A stretch of 64,000 bases of DNA from Lamellibrachia columna (GCA_963662155.1 OY759266.1:56605010-56669009); one strand, 5' to 3'; numbered from the stretch's first letter, positions 1 through 12,300 are shown. Notes: generated by a model not told the origin, from the sequence alone. Program-made: numbers and translations.

Positions 1-1500
1 TTTGCATTTGACATTTTATGATCATAATTTGTGTGTTAATATTTACCACCACTTTCTACATACATTCACTTTCAACAAAAACCAATTATTTTCCAATTTA
101 TTTTTCTTTACTGTTTCCCTAATTTCCTACAAGCCTTTTGGAATCTCATAAACCACATAAGCTGGCTGGGCAAACATAGGATTTCTCATTCTTTCCACAG
201 CCTTTCAGCAGAATGTATACAAGGTAGAGGTTCAAGTGTGACGTCTGACAAAGTGTAAACATCCACAGGTTAGTGAAAGCTCTCTTTATGTACTTGTTGA
301 TCCTGCCAGAGTTTTCTCCTGATAAAAAAACATCTGGAATGTGCCATTTAAACAGTCGATTTTATACAAACACAAACATACTGAAATAGCACATCCGCCA
401 TTGTATTACAGACCCAACTGAAGTTTCCTTTGTTAAAATTTTATTTAAAAAACTTTCAAAAATGACCATCTGTTTGGGTTTTTGACCACACCTTATGTGA
501 ATTTATAGAAAGCTGTTAAATATCTTGAAAAAATACGGCTGTCATAAATCAACGGCACAAAGTGCGGTTTTCACTAGTACAAAAAATGTCGGCTAGATGA
601 GACGGTGATTGAGATGAGACAGCACATTAGATGGTTCACAAGATGTGGTCCATAAATAACTACACAAAGCATTGGGGATGACTGAATCACAGCTGCCGCC
701 AAAGAACAATGCTATGTCTGTTTAGCGACCGATGAACAAACGGATAATATATCTGGTCAGGCTGAGAGGTGCTTTATGAAAGATTTTCTTGCTTAGCATG
801 TGAGGAGACGTAGAGGCGGTCCGGTATATGGCCCACCCAAGTGTATTCACATGGACAGGTATCAAGACAATAATCAACGCCTACTATATTACTCGACATC
901 TGCTGTGAAGGTAAAAAAGCCATTTCAATAGACGTCACAAGATCAAATGAGTGACACCTGTGTCCACATTAATACATTAACAAGAAATGCCAACATGTGT
1001 GAAAAATGTACTTATAATAATTGTTTTTTATATCTCTGACTGCATGAATGAACTATCATAAATACTATTAATTACTATTTTCTATCTAAAGCCCATTCGC
1101 TTTAAGTATATAAATAACAAACGTTCATAATTAATTTATGAAACAGAGAACAGTTACTCAATACACCTAACTTTTTGTCATGTTCAAATTACAATGTTTA
1201 GTAAAAGGTAATGACTGCACATGCAAACATGATTATAAATTCCAATGAAGGTCATGTACACGGCCATTAATACATTATATGTCCCTAGAATGGGTGTCAC
1301 ATAAGGCTGAATAAAAAAATAATTTAATCAAGTTATAAACATCACAACTGTCAGTTATCAGTTGATTTATTTAAAACGCGGGCATCTGGCAGATTTCTGC
1401 ATTACAAGTATCAAATTAGAAAGTAAATTAATAACAGAAATGGAACTGATGCATGCCAAATGTGTCGACAACTAAGTAAATATGAAGAAGGCACTCATTG
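1..1500. other. AT-rich single-copy DNA, no gene seen
   Basis: No open reading frame of useful length, no RNA gene and no tandem repeat is visible. The composition is AT-rich with scattered CpG. It could be intronic or intergenic; nothing in the sequence decides which. Confidence 0.6.
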
Positions 1501-1556
1501 CATGCACACTCTCTTGCATGCACACTCTCTTGCATGCACACTCTCTTGCATGCACG
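1501..1556. repeat. 16-bp tandem repeat, about 3.5 copies
   Basis: The unit CATGCACACTCTCTTG is repeated perfectly three times, followed by a partial copy. Short local minisatellite with no coding meaning. Confidence 0.9.
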
Positions 1557-1641
1557 CATTTCAATGCAACTAAGATTGCAATAGCACAGTGTTAAAGTGT
1601 TAAAGTGCATGACGAGATACTTTGTATTAAGAATTTCAAAA

Positions 1642-2817
1642 TTTGGGCTACTTGTTTCAGTCATAATTGCCTTAGTCCGCTCAGCTGTTAGAAGTTTGGG
1701 CTACTTCTTTCAGTCACAACTGCCTCAGTCCACTCAGCTGTTAGAAGTCTGGGCTACTTCTTTCAGTCACAACTGCCTCAGTCCACTCAGCTGTTAGAAG
1801 TCTGGGCTACTTCTTTAAGCCATAACTGCCTCAGTCCACTCAGCTGTTAGAAGTCTGGGCTACTTTTTTCAGTCACAACTGCCTCAGTCCACTCAGCTGT
1901 TAGAAGTATGGGCTACTTCTTTCAGTCACAACTGCCTCAGTCCACTCAGCTGTTAGAAGTATGGGCTACTTCTTTCAGTCACAACTGCCTCAGTCCACTC
2001 AGCTGTTAGAAGTCTGGGCTACTTCTTTCAGCCATAACTGCCTCAGTCCACTCAGCTGTTAGAAGTCTGGGCTACTTTTTTCAGTCACAACTGCCTCAGT
2101 CCACTCAGCTGTTAGAAGTCTGGGCTACTTCTTTCAGTCACAACTGCCTCAGTCCATTCAGCTGTTAGAAGTCTGGGCTACTTTTTTCAGTCACAACTGC
2201 CTCAGTCCACTCAGCTGTTAGAAGTCTGGGCTACTTCTTTCAGTCACAACTGCTTCAGTCCATTCAGCTGTTAGAAGTCTGGGCTACTTCTTTCAGTCAC
2301 AACTGCCTCAGTCCACTCAGCTGTTAGAAGTCTGGGCTACTTCTTTCAGTCACAACTGCTTCAGTCCATTCAGCTGTTAGAAGTATGGGCTACTTCTTTC
2401 AGTCACAACTGCCTCAGTCCACTCAGCTGTTAGAAGTCTGGGCTACTTCTTTCAGTCACAACTGCTTCAGTCCATTCAGCTGTTAGAAGTCTGGGCTACT
2501 TCTTTCAGTCACAACTGCCTCAGTCCACTCAGCTGTTAGAAGTCTGGGCTACTTCTTTCAGTCACAACTGCCTCAGTCCACTCAGCTGTTAGAAGTCTGG
2601 GCTACTTCTTTCAGTCACAACTGCCTCAGTCCACTCAGCTGTTAGAAATCTGGGCTACTTCTTTCAGTCACAACTGCTTCAGTCCACTCAGATGTTAGAA
2701 GTCTGGGCTACTTCTTTCAGTCACAACTGCTTCAGTCCATTCAGCTGTTAGAAGTCTGGGCTACTTCTTTCATTCACAACTGCCTCAGTCCACTCAGCTG
2801 TTAGAAGTCTGGGCTAC
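1642..2817. repeat. 53-bp minisatellite, about 22 copies
   Basis: The unit contains TCAGTCACAACTGCCTCAGT followed by CCACTCAGCTGTTAGAAGT and CTGGGCTACTTCTT. The first copy (from 1642) and a further decayed copy at 2818-2862 are the most diverged, as usual at array edges. Between about 2150 and 2540 two variants (GCTTCAGTCCATTC and GCCTCAGTCCACTC) alternate, giving a 106-bp dimeric higher-order repeat. The remaining copies are more uniform. Short open frames in the array are by-products of the repeat. Confidence 0.95.
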
Positions 2818-2862
2818 ATTGATCAGTAATTCATATTTGCCCTAGTTCATTTAGCCCTGTAA

Positions 2863-3226
2863 ACGAGTATCTGGAATTGATATATGTTTATGACTGAATT
2901 GGTTATGTACACTGCCTGCAGAGTAGCAGAACATTTGCCTGAGAAGTTGAGATTGTGTTTAAATGTTCCACTCTATCAGGGTTGGCTAAGCTGTGCAGCA
3001 CATTTGATTGAGACAACCTGGATATCAGCATGGTGTAAATATTGTGCTGTTTTATAGCTGAGTTCAACAGCCAAGCATTCAATTTGTTTATATCCACCAG
3101 CTGGTTTATCTGTCAAGGCGCATATATCATTCTAAGGAATCACTGCAAGGGTCGAAACGCTGACATTTTTATCAATGTTTTTCATCAACAGCAGAAAGAG
3201 CTGTCCCAGTAACCATAGCATCCATA
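2863..3226. other. single-copy DNA, nothing recognised
   Basis: No gene, RNA or repeat is seen. Short open frames here lack any recognisable domain. Confidence 0.5.
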
Positions 3227-3433
3227 TGTCATTCTATTTGATGGGCTTGGTAAATATTTGATGGTGCCTTGCCAAAGTTTGCCAATGAGCTAAGACAGCT
3301 CTGCTGGTGAATGTTTCGCAGAACCACTATGCCAACAGAAGACACAGATACCAGCCAACTATCTGAGCCTGCCAGCAAATGTTAGCAAGGCACCAATCAA
3401 ATATTTACCAAACACATCACAAGTAGATTGACA
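3227..3433. repeat. imperfect inverted repeat (fold-back / MITE-like)
   Basis: The left arm at 3227-3281, containing GGTAAATATTTGATGGTGCC, pairs imperfectly with the right arm at 3375-3433, containing GGCACCAATCAAATATTTACC. The loop is about 90 bp and shows further weak complementarity. The arms are too diverged to define ends or a target-site duplication. It may be an old MITE or a chance-retained fold-back element. Confidence 0.6.
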
Positions 3434-4640
3434 GATGCGTGGAATTCCTGACCTGATAACAATAACATAGACATACATTACAGATGTTGTTTAGGAACAC
3501 CTGGTGCTGTCTGGAGGGTGATGTGTAAACTATAGCTGCCACTATCCCATTTGGTCTGTCCATCTTCAGTTAAGATCAATCTGGAAACATCTTACTGCTA
3601 ACTGAGAAGAAATAAAAATAGTCTGACATCCCAGCCAAACATTTCTGAAATTCTTACACTGGCATGTGATACCAGATAAACACTGGGCCTGCATTGAAAT
3701 AGATTTAACAAAACAAAAGTGCCCATCTAATTAAATCTGGAGCCAGCGAGATTCTAAATAATTGTTTAACCATTCAGTTCAATGCCATGAGATCTGTCAA
3801 CAGAGTGCCATCTACTAATGACACAGTGCCATCAACAACATCTAGTCTGTTGCAGCGATTCCTGTCATGGCAGCCTTCTAAATATGCTAATGCCAGCTGG
3901 TCCTAGAACTTTTATTTTTACACTTAATTTCTTATTGGTAATACACTTGACCATTTTACACTTCACATTTATTTATATATCTATGCATTAAGTATTTACT
4001 TATATATTTGTCTCTCATAGTTTCACCATAACCTATTTAAATATACTTATTTGTTAAGCTTTATTACATTGACTAACAATGTATATCTACACATTTATAT
4101 TTAATGATATACGCAGGTAGCAATGTGAAATTATATTAGCTTGATTTTTTAAATGCAACGGTCCAACAATAGGTTCCTTTTTATACCTGATGAGCATTGT
4201 GATCAGCTAGTCTATAGCCATATATTTATTTTATAAGAAATATGAATAATTTTTTTTATAATTGCTAGTTTATTGAGAATTCTACACAAAGGTAACTTGT
4301 AATATACATATACAGTCACATCAAGGTGTGTCCTTAAATATGTCAGATAAAATATATTTCACCCCAGGTCTACTTGCAATTTGAAAAAAAAATAATGGAT
4401 GGTGCTAAACTATGGCAGAAAGTTGCCAAAACAAGAACAGTCTGTAAAAAGATTTTATTCGGGGAAGGTAATATGAACAATAAAGCTGTTCTAACAGACA
4501 TTCACTTTGGTGTACAATGGTGTCAAATTGACAGAAATGCATAATTTTAAATCCGTTCATGTAGTATATGTTTTACAGTATGAACACAGGGAAACTGAAC
4601 ATTGTGTGATTGAAATAGTTTGCATTTATATAGATCAAAG
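3434..4640. other. AT-rich single-copy DNA
   Basis: No gene is seen. 3900-4300 is especially AT-rich with many short homopolymers. Confidence 0.5.
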
Positions 4641-4700
4641 ACCACTATCGGTGCCAGCCTCACCCTGGACTTCAGCGATGTAGAGCAGAGAAACAACAAT
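4641..4700 (+). mobile_element. orphan 3' tail of an RTE-like LINE (or a SINE sharing it)
   Basis: The segment reads TATCGGTGCCAGCCTCACCC and ends AGAGAAACAACAA. The minus strand of the RTE-like LINE at 25192-27522 has the same words in the same order at its 3' end (complement of about 25192-25250). Only about 60 bp is shared, so this is either an extremely 5'-truncated LINE insertion or a SINE that uses the LINE tail. Confidence 0.55.
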
Positions 4701-5916
4701 GGAATTAAATATTTTTTGATGTTAAAGTAATTCATGCTCAATGAAATGCAGCAATGAAATGGTTAAACCTGAGCAAACGACTCAATCAAGGAAGGAAATA
4801 ATCATGCTGTGCTAAACTACATCTATTTACAATCATACATGTGTAGTCAAGACAATGAAGTCTCTCTCAAGTCAAATGATTGATGGCACCCACACCAAAC
4901 AGACTTCGGTATTATCATATAATAAGGTCCTGGTGTTTCCACAGTCAAATCAATCATGAGATTAATGGGTCTGGCCTAGGTTAATACACCAGGGAATCCG
5001 ATGCTTACTGCAGTTATCAATAACTGGCTGGACTGATCAATCAACGGATCAGCTCTATAATTGTCCTGTGCTATAACTGTGTGTGGCTGTGCCTGTGGGT
5101 GCTGACTTTGATCTTGACACACCTGCATGTCTACCTGACTTCAACAGTGCACACACACACAACACACATGTCAGTGTTATTAACTACAGCTTCAGATCAT
5201 TAATGTGGCATTTCCTTGCTGCTTCCACAGGACAGAGATTAGATAGAGAGCATTCCCAAGTGACCAAAATGGCTGCCATGACAGACACCATCAATCAGCA
5301 TTGGAACTCTCTCTAATTTCTGCAAGTTCAAATAGTCATTAATCATGGATATAATTACAAGATACACACATCAAAGCCAATTAAATAGGAATGACCAAAA
5401 ATGTTGATGGTTTATGAGATTATGGCAGCTGTGGGAGGAGCCATGTTACAAATCACTTAGGAGTGATGTATTACTTGAAATCTATTGTGAGAGAAATGAA
5501 GAAAAAGAAAGAAGACTGGGAAGAACTGACAACCAATGAATGTAGCTAAAGATGCAGAATTTTAAGTAATAATAAAAAAAGGGTTTATGTGATGAAGAAG
5601 AGACAGGGAAACAGGTTATGACAAACCAGGAGATGTGATGGACTTTTTAAGCTGGCAATAGAAGGAAGGTTATGAGGGAAAAGGCCAAGGGGAGGAAACG
5701 AGTGGAAGAGCCTAAAAGAAGGATGAAAATACGAAGAAAAAGGCAGAAGACAGACCAGGCAGAACAGACAAACCAGTCAATGGAGCCAAAGACATGGAAT
5801 TAGACTACGGACTGAAAGCTTGGTGACAGTGGCTCACAATACAGAATATATTTCTTCTTCAGCCTGGGCAAAGGCAACTCCCAATCAGTGTCACTTCATC
5901 CCATCTTGATCTTAAT
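4701..5916. other. single-copy DNA with a purine-rich stretch
   Basis: No gene is recognised. About 5480-5800 is strongly purine-rich (GAAGAAAAAGAAAGAAG-type) on the + strand. A small AC-rich run lies near 5149-5166. Confidence 0.5.
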
Positions 5917-6965
5917 CTTATTAAATTATTAAAAGCTCATGAAAGACACACTTGACTGAACATAAAATGGCTGACTGACAGAAGACAGCGAGTTGTAATA
6001 GATGGGGAGGTTTCAAACTGGAAATCAGTTTTAAGTGGGGTACAACAAGAATCAGTATTACTATTAGGACCTTTGTTATTCTTAATATATATCAATGACT
6101 TGGATGGTAATATAACAAGCAATGTACTGAAATTTGTGGATAATACAAGTGTTTAGAAAGGTTAAAAATGGTGATACATTTACAAAAAGATCGTGAAAAA
6201 TTGCAGATGTTATTCAATTTTGGGGAAATGTAAATGCCTACATACATGACACAGGAACTTGGATGTAAACTATATGGGAGATTCTGTTCTAGGTACTACT
6301 GAAAAAGAAAAGGACTTAGGAGTAACAGTAAGTGTTGATATGAAGGTTTCTGAGTAGTGTGGTACTGCAGCTTCAAAGGGTAATCACATTCTTGGATTGA
6401 TTAGGTGAAAAACATACAAGGAAAAGAGCTAATTATACGTTTATAAAAAGCAATAGTTAGGCATCATTTAGAGTACTGTATACAAGCTTGGAGACCATAT
6501 CGTAAGAAAGATATAGATACACTTGAACAAATACAGAGGAGAGCAACTAAAATGATTCCAGAATTGAGAGACCTTAGTTATGAAGAATGCCTAAAAGAAT
6601 GTAGTTTAACAAACGTAGAGACAAGGAGGTTAAGAGGAGATCAAATTGAAATTTTTAAGATATTGAATGGATATGAAAATATTGATAGAAATACTTTTTC
6701 TCACATAAGAAAGATAGTAGAACTAGAAGATATGAGGTAGCATTAGTAACGGTAGTGTAGGTCAGATATCAGGAAGTACTCGTTCTCACAGAGGACAATA
6801 AATGAATGGAACAAACTATCTACAGATTGCGTAAATGCTAGCATAGTGAATATGTTTAAAAACAAGGTTGACACATATCTCAGGAGCGTGGGTTACACAT
6901 AGATGAAAAAATTTTGAACGCTCGATAAACCAATGGCTTCCTTGTCCACTTGCCATTGGGCCTTC
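5917..6965 (+). mobile_element. degenerate CR1/Jockey-like LINE fragment, copy A
   Basis: Old, 5'-truncated copy of the family seen at 7004, 37161 and 44323. In order on the + strand one can read decayed equivalents of WLTDRRQRVV, GVPQGSVLGP (here with PQES and an inserted codon), LFLIYINDLD, a mutated FADD box (about 6135-6150), LEYCIQAWRPYRKKDID (about 6470-6510) and TINEWNKLSTDCV (about 6795-6830). There are several frameshifts, internal deletions and an in-frame TAG at the EQCG position (about 6355). The longest surviving frame is 6552-6740. The 3' UTR (GCTTCCTTGTCCACTTGCCA) is present to about 6965, but the short-repeat tail is lost. Copy B faces it in the opposite orientation about 40 bp away. 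Confidence 0.9.
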
Positions 6966-7003
6966 GGTCTGCTTCTCCAGGTGTGACTGAAGGCATTATA
7001 CAA

Positions 7004-8040
7004 TAACAAGATTTAACAAGATTTGCCATCCAAGCCAAAGGCCCAGCCAGATGGCAAGTGGACAAGGATGCCATTGGCTTATCGAGAGTCCAACAATGTT
7101 CATCTACTTATAACCCGCCCTCCTGAGATATGTGTCAACCTTGTTTTTAAACATATTCACGCTGCTAACAGTTACACAATCTGTAGACAATTTGTTCCAT
7201 TCATTTATTGTCCTCTGTGAGAACGAGTGCTTCCTGATGTGCAATCTACATTGATCCTTTACTAATTTTACCTCATGTCCTCTAGTTCTGCTATCCTTCT
7301 TGAGTGAGAAAAACATATTTCTATCAATATTTTCATACCCATTCAATATCTTAAAAACTTCAATCTGATCTCCTCTTAACCTCCTTGTCTCTAGAGTTGT
7401 TAAACCACATTCTTTCAGGCGTTCTTCATAACTAAGGTCTCTAAGTTCTGGAATCATTTTAGTTGCTCTCCTTTGTATGCGTTCAAGCGTATCTATATCC
7501 TTCTTACGATATGGTCTCCATTCTTGTATACAGTATTCTAAATGAGGTCTAACTATTGCTTTATAAAGAGGTATAATTAACTTTTTTCCCTTGTATGTTA
7601 TGTTTCTTCTAATCAATCCAAAAATTTTATTACCCTTTGAAGCTGCAATACCACACTGCTCTGAAACTTTCATATCAGCACTTATTGTAACTCCTAAGTC
7701 CTTTTCTTTTACAGTAGTACCCAGAACAGTATCTCCCATTTTATAGTTTACATTCAAGTTCCCATGTCCTGTATGTAGGCATTTACATTTCCCAAAATTG
7801 AACAACATCTGCCATTTCTCAGACCATTTCACTAATCTGTCTAGATCGTTTTGTAAATGTTGTTTATCACCATCAGTATTAACCTTTCTAAACAGTTTTG
7901 TGTCATCCGCAAATTTCAGTACGTTACTTGTTATACTGTCGTCCAAGTCATTGATATAAATTAAGAATAATATAGGTCCTAATACTGATCCTTGAGGTAC
8001 CCCTTTGTAAGACAAAGGTGACCCTACAAAACTTTGTCTT
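7004..8040 (-). mobile_element. CR1/Jockey-like LINE, 5'-truncated, copy B
   Basis: On the minus strand the element ends at 7004-7023 in a short tail repeat (seen on + as AACAAGATTTAACAAGATTT), preceded by the shared 3' UTR. It closely matches copies C and D up to about 8002 and then departs abruptly just upstream of the GVPQGS codons. Sequence between 8003 and about 8060 still reads in frame as RT-like (see findings). A possible 9-bp duplication, TTATACAAT, lies at about 6996-7004 and 8042-8050; it overlaps the tail and is weak evidence. Confidence 0.9.
7104..8015 (-). pseudogene. reverse transcriptase C-terminal part of LINE copy B
   Basis: An open frame of 303 codons ends in TYLRRAGYK and a stop. 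Motif B (GVPQGSVLGP) is at residues 5-14, LFLIYINDLDD follows, the catalytic box LKFADD is at 33-38, and the LGV-type motif (EKDLGVTISADMK) comes after. The CR1-type C-terminal region includes RPHLEYCIQ and RIQRRATKMIPELRDLSYEE. Endonuclease, motif A (first catalytic Asp) and the palm N-terminus are missing, so it cannot be an active enzyme. There is no natural start; translation is given from a TTG. In the family, the protein copies its own RNA at a nicked target site (target-primed reverse transcription). Confidence 0.9.
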
Positions 8041-10650
8041 GTTATACAATGCTTCCAGCCACAGGAGAAGTAGGCCGACTGTTATAATGGGAAGGGAAGA
8101 ATGGACCATGATGGGTATCATATCGCAGTGTTAAGAAATTTCTGGAAAATTCTGGATAATTATACACACATTGCAGTTCATTGTCGTGACCATACAACAC
8201 TTTAAATAGAAACGTTTGTGTGCATTCTTATAGAGGAGGGTTTCCAGTGCTGCATGACTTTGGTTTGACCTTATTTCTGTAAATTTTTTCATGTGAGTTT
8301 ATTTCCTAGATTCTGATGGTAGGATACCTTGCAAATGAAGACATGATCTAATTGTTTGGGGTTGCCATATGATGGGGAACTTCCATATATTTATGGAAGG
8401 AAAATAACAGAATTTGTTGATGTTTTGTTTCAGCAGCATGCCCTTATGGGGGAAAATAGTAATCCATCCCCTCCTGTGAAGCCAGAGAGATTTCCAAGGC
8501 TGTGGCCTGCTGATTACCAAGACTGTGGCCTGCTGATTACCAAGGCTGTGGCCTGCTGATTGCCAGAGATAGGAAGAGAGCTTCCAATAAACAAGTCCTA
8601 CTTTCCACAGACATACCGCATAAAAGAAAGAAAGCAATCTGGAGGTTGTGATATAAATTGTTAATCTTACTTCACATCTTTGAAGCATTTAGATTTGTCT
8701 TTATTTCCACATCAGTATGCCATCAGTATGTAGTCAATGACTCACCATATAAGTGTTGGTTGTTAAACTTATTGCAACAAATAATTAAACCAATAATAAG
8801 CAGTGAAAACACTAATCAAATCGGATGAATCGAGGCAAGATTTTACCTAACTAATAATTTCCTGCCAATGCTGAGAAAAGCAAGCTCATCCAAATGGAAA
8901 ACGGGCAGATTTCTGGTTGCATGGTTCCCATTTTGCCTACAATGTCTAGCCTGAAGGGAAGGAAGTCATAAAGGATTCAAATGTTCATTAGTTGTAGATA
9001 ACTGTACTTTGTACAGATTGCTGCTACATGATGGCCTATACTTATCACACCTACAGAGAAACACCTGTGCAAGGATATGGTCTTCTCCTTGGTTCCTACC
9101 AACTGTCTGAGGTGCATACCATCAACTCCTGCAGTAGGAGATGAAAGGAGCTTGTCAACATCAAGTCAAGTTTTATATTATCTTATTATGGGATCATATG
9201 TCTCTAGTATCTTGAGGTGCATGTAAACAGGTCTGCGTTCACCTAGGCACATCAGCAGCAGCAGTTATCTACATGTCTTCTGGCCATTTTCTAGAACATA
9301 ATCACTATCATGCTGATTAGGATTCTGTGATGTGAGAGGAACAGTCAGAACTGAAATGGGGGTTAGGGTTAGGATTTCAGGCTACCAGTAAAGGTGAGAT
9401 TACAGCTGAGACCATTTGTCCTGCACATGTCTTGAAGCCTTTTGCTACAGATGAACTATCATGTTATCAGACCCTAACATAAAGAATATAATTATCATAA
9501 CATATATAAGAAGAATTCTTTCAGTGCAGTTTTTTAGTTGCTAACATGATGCTTCAAGACCTGAATTTTCAACTGACTAATCCACTAAAATGGACTGCTT
9601 CCCATTATAACAATGCAATCATGTTGCTTTTAACAGAATGGCCTACACATCTGCCTCTCCAGCCAAAGTGAACAACATTGTGAAAAATTGGTGAACTGCA
9701 CCAAAACTAGCAACTCTTTTTTCAAATGATGAACGTTTTGAGCCTCTGAGGAATAGCTTGAGCTGACACAGACAGATGATGTGACTACAAGAGAAGCGCC
9801 ACGGACAGCCTCCGGAGCTTTATTACAAATGAACCATAATCCATGGGATGCTTGGGCGGCTCAAGACAAATTATGGCGAGACGTGGCAAAATCGAACATT
9901 GGCTTATCGAGTCGTTTGCGGCTTAGGTGGAACATCAAATGGTGAGAATCACACACAAACAGGTCCATTCTGCTAAGTAATCTGCATGCAATATGACAGC
10001 TGCCTTCATGTCAATATTGAGTGCACATGCCTGGCACTACACTTGTTATGTTTGGTTTGTGTCAAATTTATTTCTCAAGGTAATTTTCAGTATTTGCAAT
10101 GTGATCAACAAACTGGCATTTTCAAAATTATTCTATGAATTTTTTTAATAATGTAATTTTTTTGTAATTTACTAAATTATCACAGGATAGTGAAACAAAA
10201 CTTAACATTAAATTTAAGGAAAATGCACAAGAAGTGAAGAGTGAGGAGCTGGTAGAAAATTGGCATCTGATTTGACTTAAATAAAAACTTATCACGAAAA
10301 CCATGCTATATACATTTTAATTAAATAAACTACAATCACTGTTGTTATTTACAATGAAAATTTGAAACTGTTTTAAATGTGCCTGTGGAAATGCGTTACT
10401 TTGTCACCAACAAATATGACATGAAGGTCACAACAACCTTGGGGTGCCCTTCTCAGACAACATAGCATGTGGGACACTTCCCTGCATCTATATGTCTGTT
10501 ATTTGCCACTCAAACCGAACCATCAAACAGTGAGTTAAGACTCAAGGATTAGACAAGTCACCCTACATGGACCCATTACACAGGATGCCCATAAACAGCT
10601 TTGTTCCACCAGCTTCAGTAGCCCTGTGGGTGCTGGAAACATCCCCAGAC
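8041..10650. other. single-copy DNA, no gene recognised
   Basis: It contains the small 23-bp repeat at 8496 and a 13-bp telomere-like word near 9361. 9770-9930 has a higher CpG content than its surroundings and could be conserved non-coding sequence, but nothing identifies it. Open frames here are short and lack domains. Confidence 0.5.
8496..8563. repeat. 23-bp tandem repeat, 3 copies
   Basis: Three near-identical units built on AAGGCTGTGGCCTGCTGATT. The third copy decays at its end. Confidence 0.85.
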
Positions 10651-12300
10651 TCACTCATGGAGTCAAGGCAGGACTTTAGTGGACATCTTCATGTGCTGCT
10701 TGCTGCCAATTGCATCCGCAGTCCTCCCAAATGAGCACACACTGCCTGACAGCGGATTAAATTTACAGCCGCAATTTCAGCACACACTGGAAATATTCCT
10801 GACAATACTGGCATCACTACATAAACGACATCCGTTTATCTCCGCCAGCCGACAGGGCACGCTCAGGGAATTTATCCTCTTTTTTATTTCACTGCCAATG
10901 AACATCCATTGTCACTGCAGCAAATCACCATGGAGACTGTGTAAATTAGCAGTAATTAATTTTACACTGTCTTAAAAACTACCGTTTATTAACGCACAGC
11001 GTTGCAAATTAACTGGACTGCAAGAGATAATTTAGCAGTGATTCATCTGGAGAATACTGATAGGCAGCATGAGGCGCACAGCCAAGGAGCCATCGATTCC
11101 CTGCCATCTGAAGCAAGCAGAAATTGCAGAATCAATCAGCCCGCTAGAGTTTCTCGTACTTCTACAAGCGATCTACCAGCACTTATCTCTTCCTGCTCAC
11201 TATGTTAACACGTCCAAAATGATTCAATATACACAGATATATTGAAGGGTACAAATTTGATATGAGAAAGCTAGACTAAAATAACACAAGATGTTCCAGA
11301 ATAATTGTGCACACAATTCTCACCAGTTAAGTTAATGATTGAAAAACTACTGTTGAAGAACCAACATTTAGGTTAACACTATTATTTCTAGAACAAATTG
11401 GGAACATTTACTCTACAAATATCCTGTCAATGGCTGCCTTTGTTCAAGGTGACCTCCACCAAGGTGACCTTAAAATGATACATTCCCCGAATCACCTGTG
11501 ACAAGACTCAAGGCTGACATATAAATCTACCACAAATCCTTAAAAGAAATCCTTCATACCTTTCATGAGAATAATCAAAGTGCATGTGGCAGAATTACAG
11601 AGGATTACGTGGCAACTAGAAAGACCACCATATGAGATTTAATCTAATTCAATCAAGTACCATTTAATATTCTAAGTGTATCAAAGATGGTCTTACCGCT
11701 AACACCATTTAAATGCTACACAGATTCTCGAAATATTTAAGCCAACAACAAAAAAGATCCATCAAACGTATCACCAAAAAATCAACATGATTGAAAGATC
11801 CTCCAAAATGTGTTGCGCATTCATTCAAATGTACCACAAATTAATCACAGCACGTAGCAGAACATTCAAATTGCATCAGACAACTTTCCAAACAAATCAA
11901 ACTGTCTGGAAGCAGTTACATGCATCGCCTCATCAATATAGCAATGTGACCAATGAAAACATATCTGCTGCTGAATTGTCTCATTTGTTACTGAACAAAA
12001 TGAATGAGCGAGCAAACAATTGCTAGATTGCGCAGATCGGCGCTGATAGAAATTCATCAGCGCCTTGGTAGTCTTCCCTGGTGGCCAACTAATTCTATGG
12101 CATGCTTGGCTCGCAACTGTGCTGCTCTTAATTTCTGATATATGACCGTTTAAATCAGATTTATTTAAATGCGCTGCCCGCAGGGAACCATTTGTTAAGG
12201 CAGCTTTAATCCCGCCAGTACAGGGCCTGGACTTACCCAGTTCATTTTCTGCCCACTGCAGACTTAATGACAAATGTCCTTCCTTGTGGGTGAGAAAACC
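10651..12300. other. possible conserved non-coding stretch
   Basis: No protein family is recognised. Open frames at 10679-10975 (+), 11002-11208 (+) and 11866-12273 (-) have no visible domain. The sequence has features common in developmental regulatory elements: a TAATTA-type homeodomain core at about 10953-10960 inside a near-palindrome (10935-10971), and a perfect hairpin at 12039-12064. This is inference from appearance only. Confidence 0.25.
12039..12064. other. 9-bp perfect hairpin
   Basis: GGCGCTGAT and ATCAGCGCC are perfectly complementary around an 8-nt loop (12048-12055). No downstream U-run or known RNA family motif supports a named RNA. Confidence 0.6.

Noticed and set aside
9361..9373. 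Interstitial telomere repeat GGTTAGGGTTAGG
   Set aside because: Only two TTAGGG-like units; although CTGAAAT and ATTTCAG flank it as a 7-bp inverted repeat, this is within chance.
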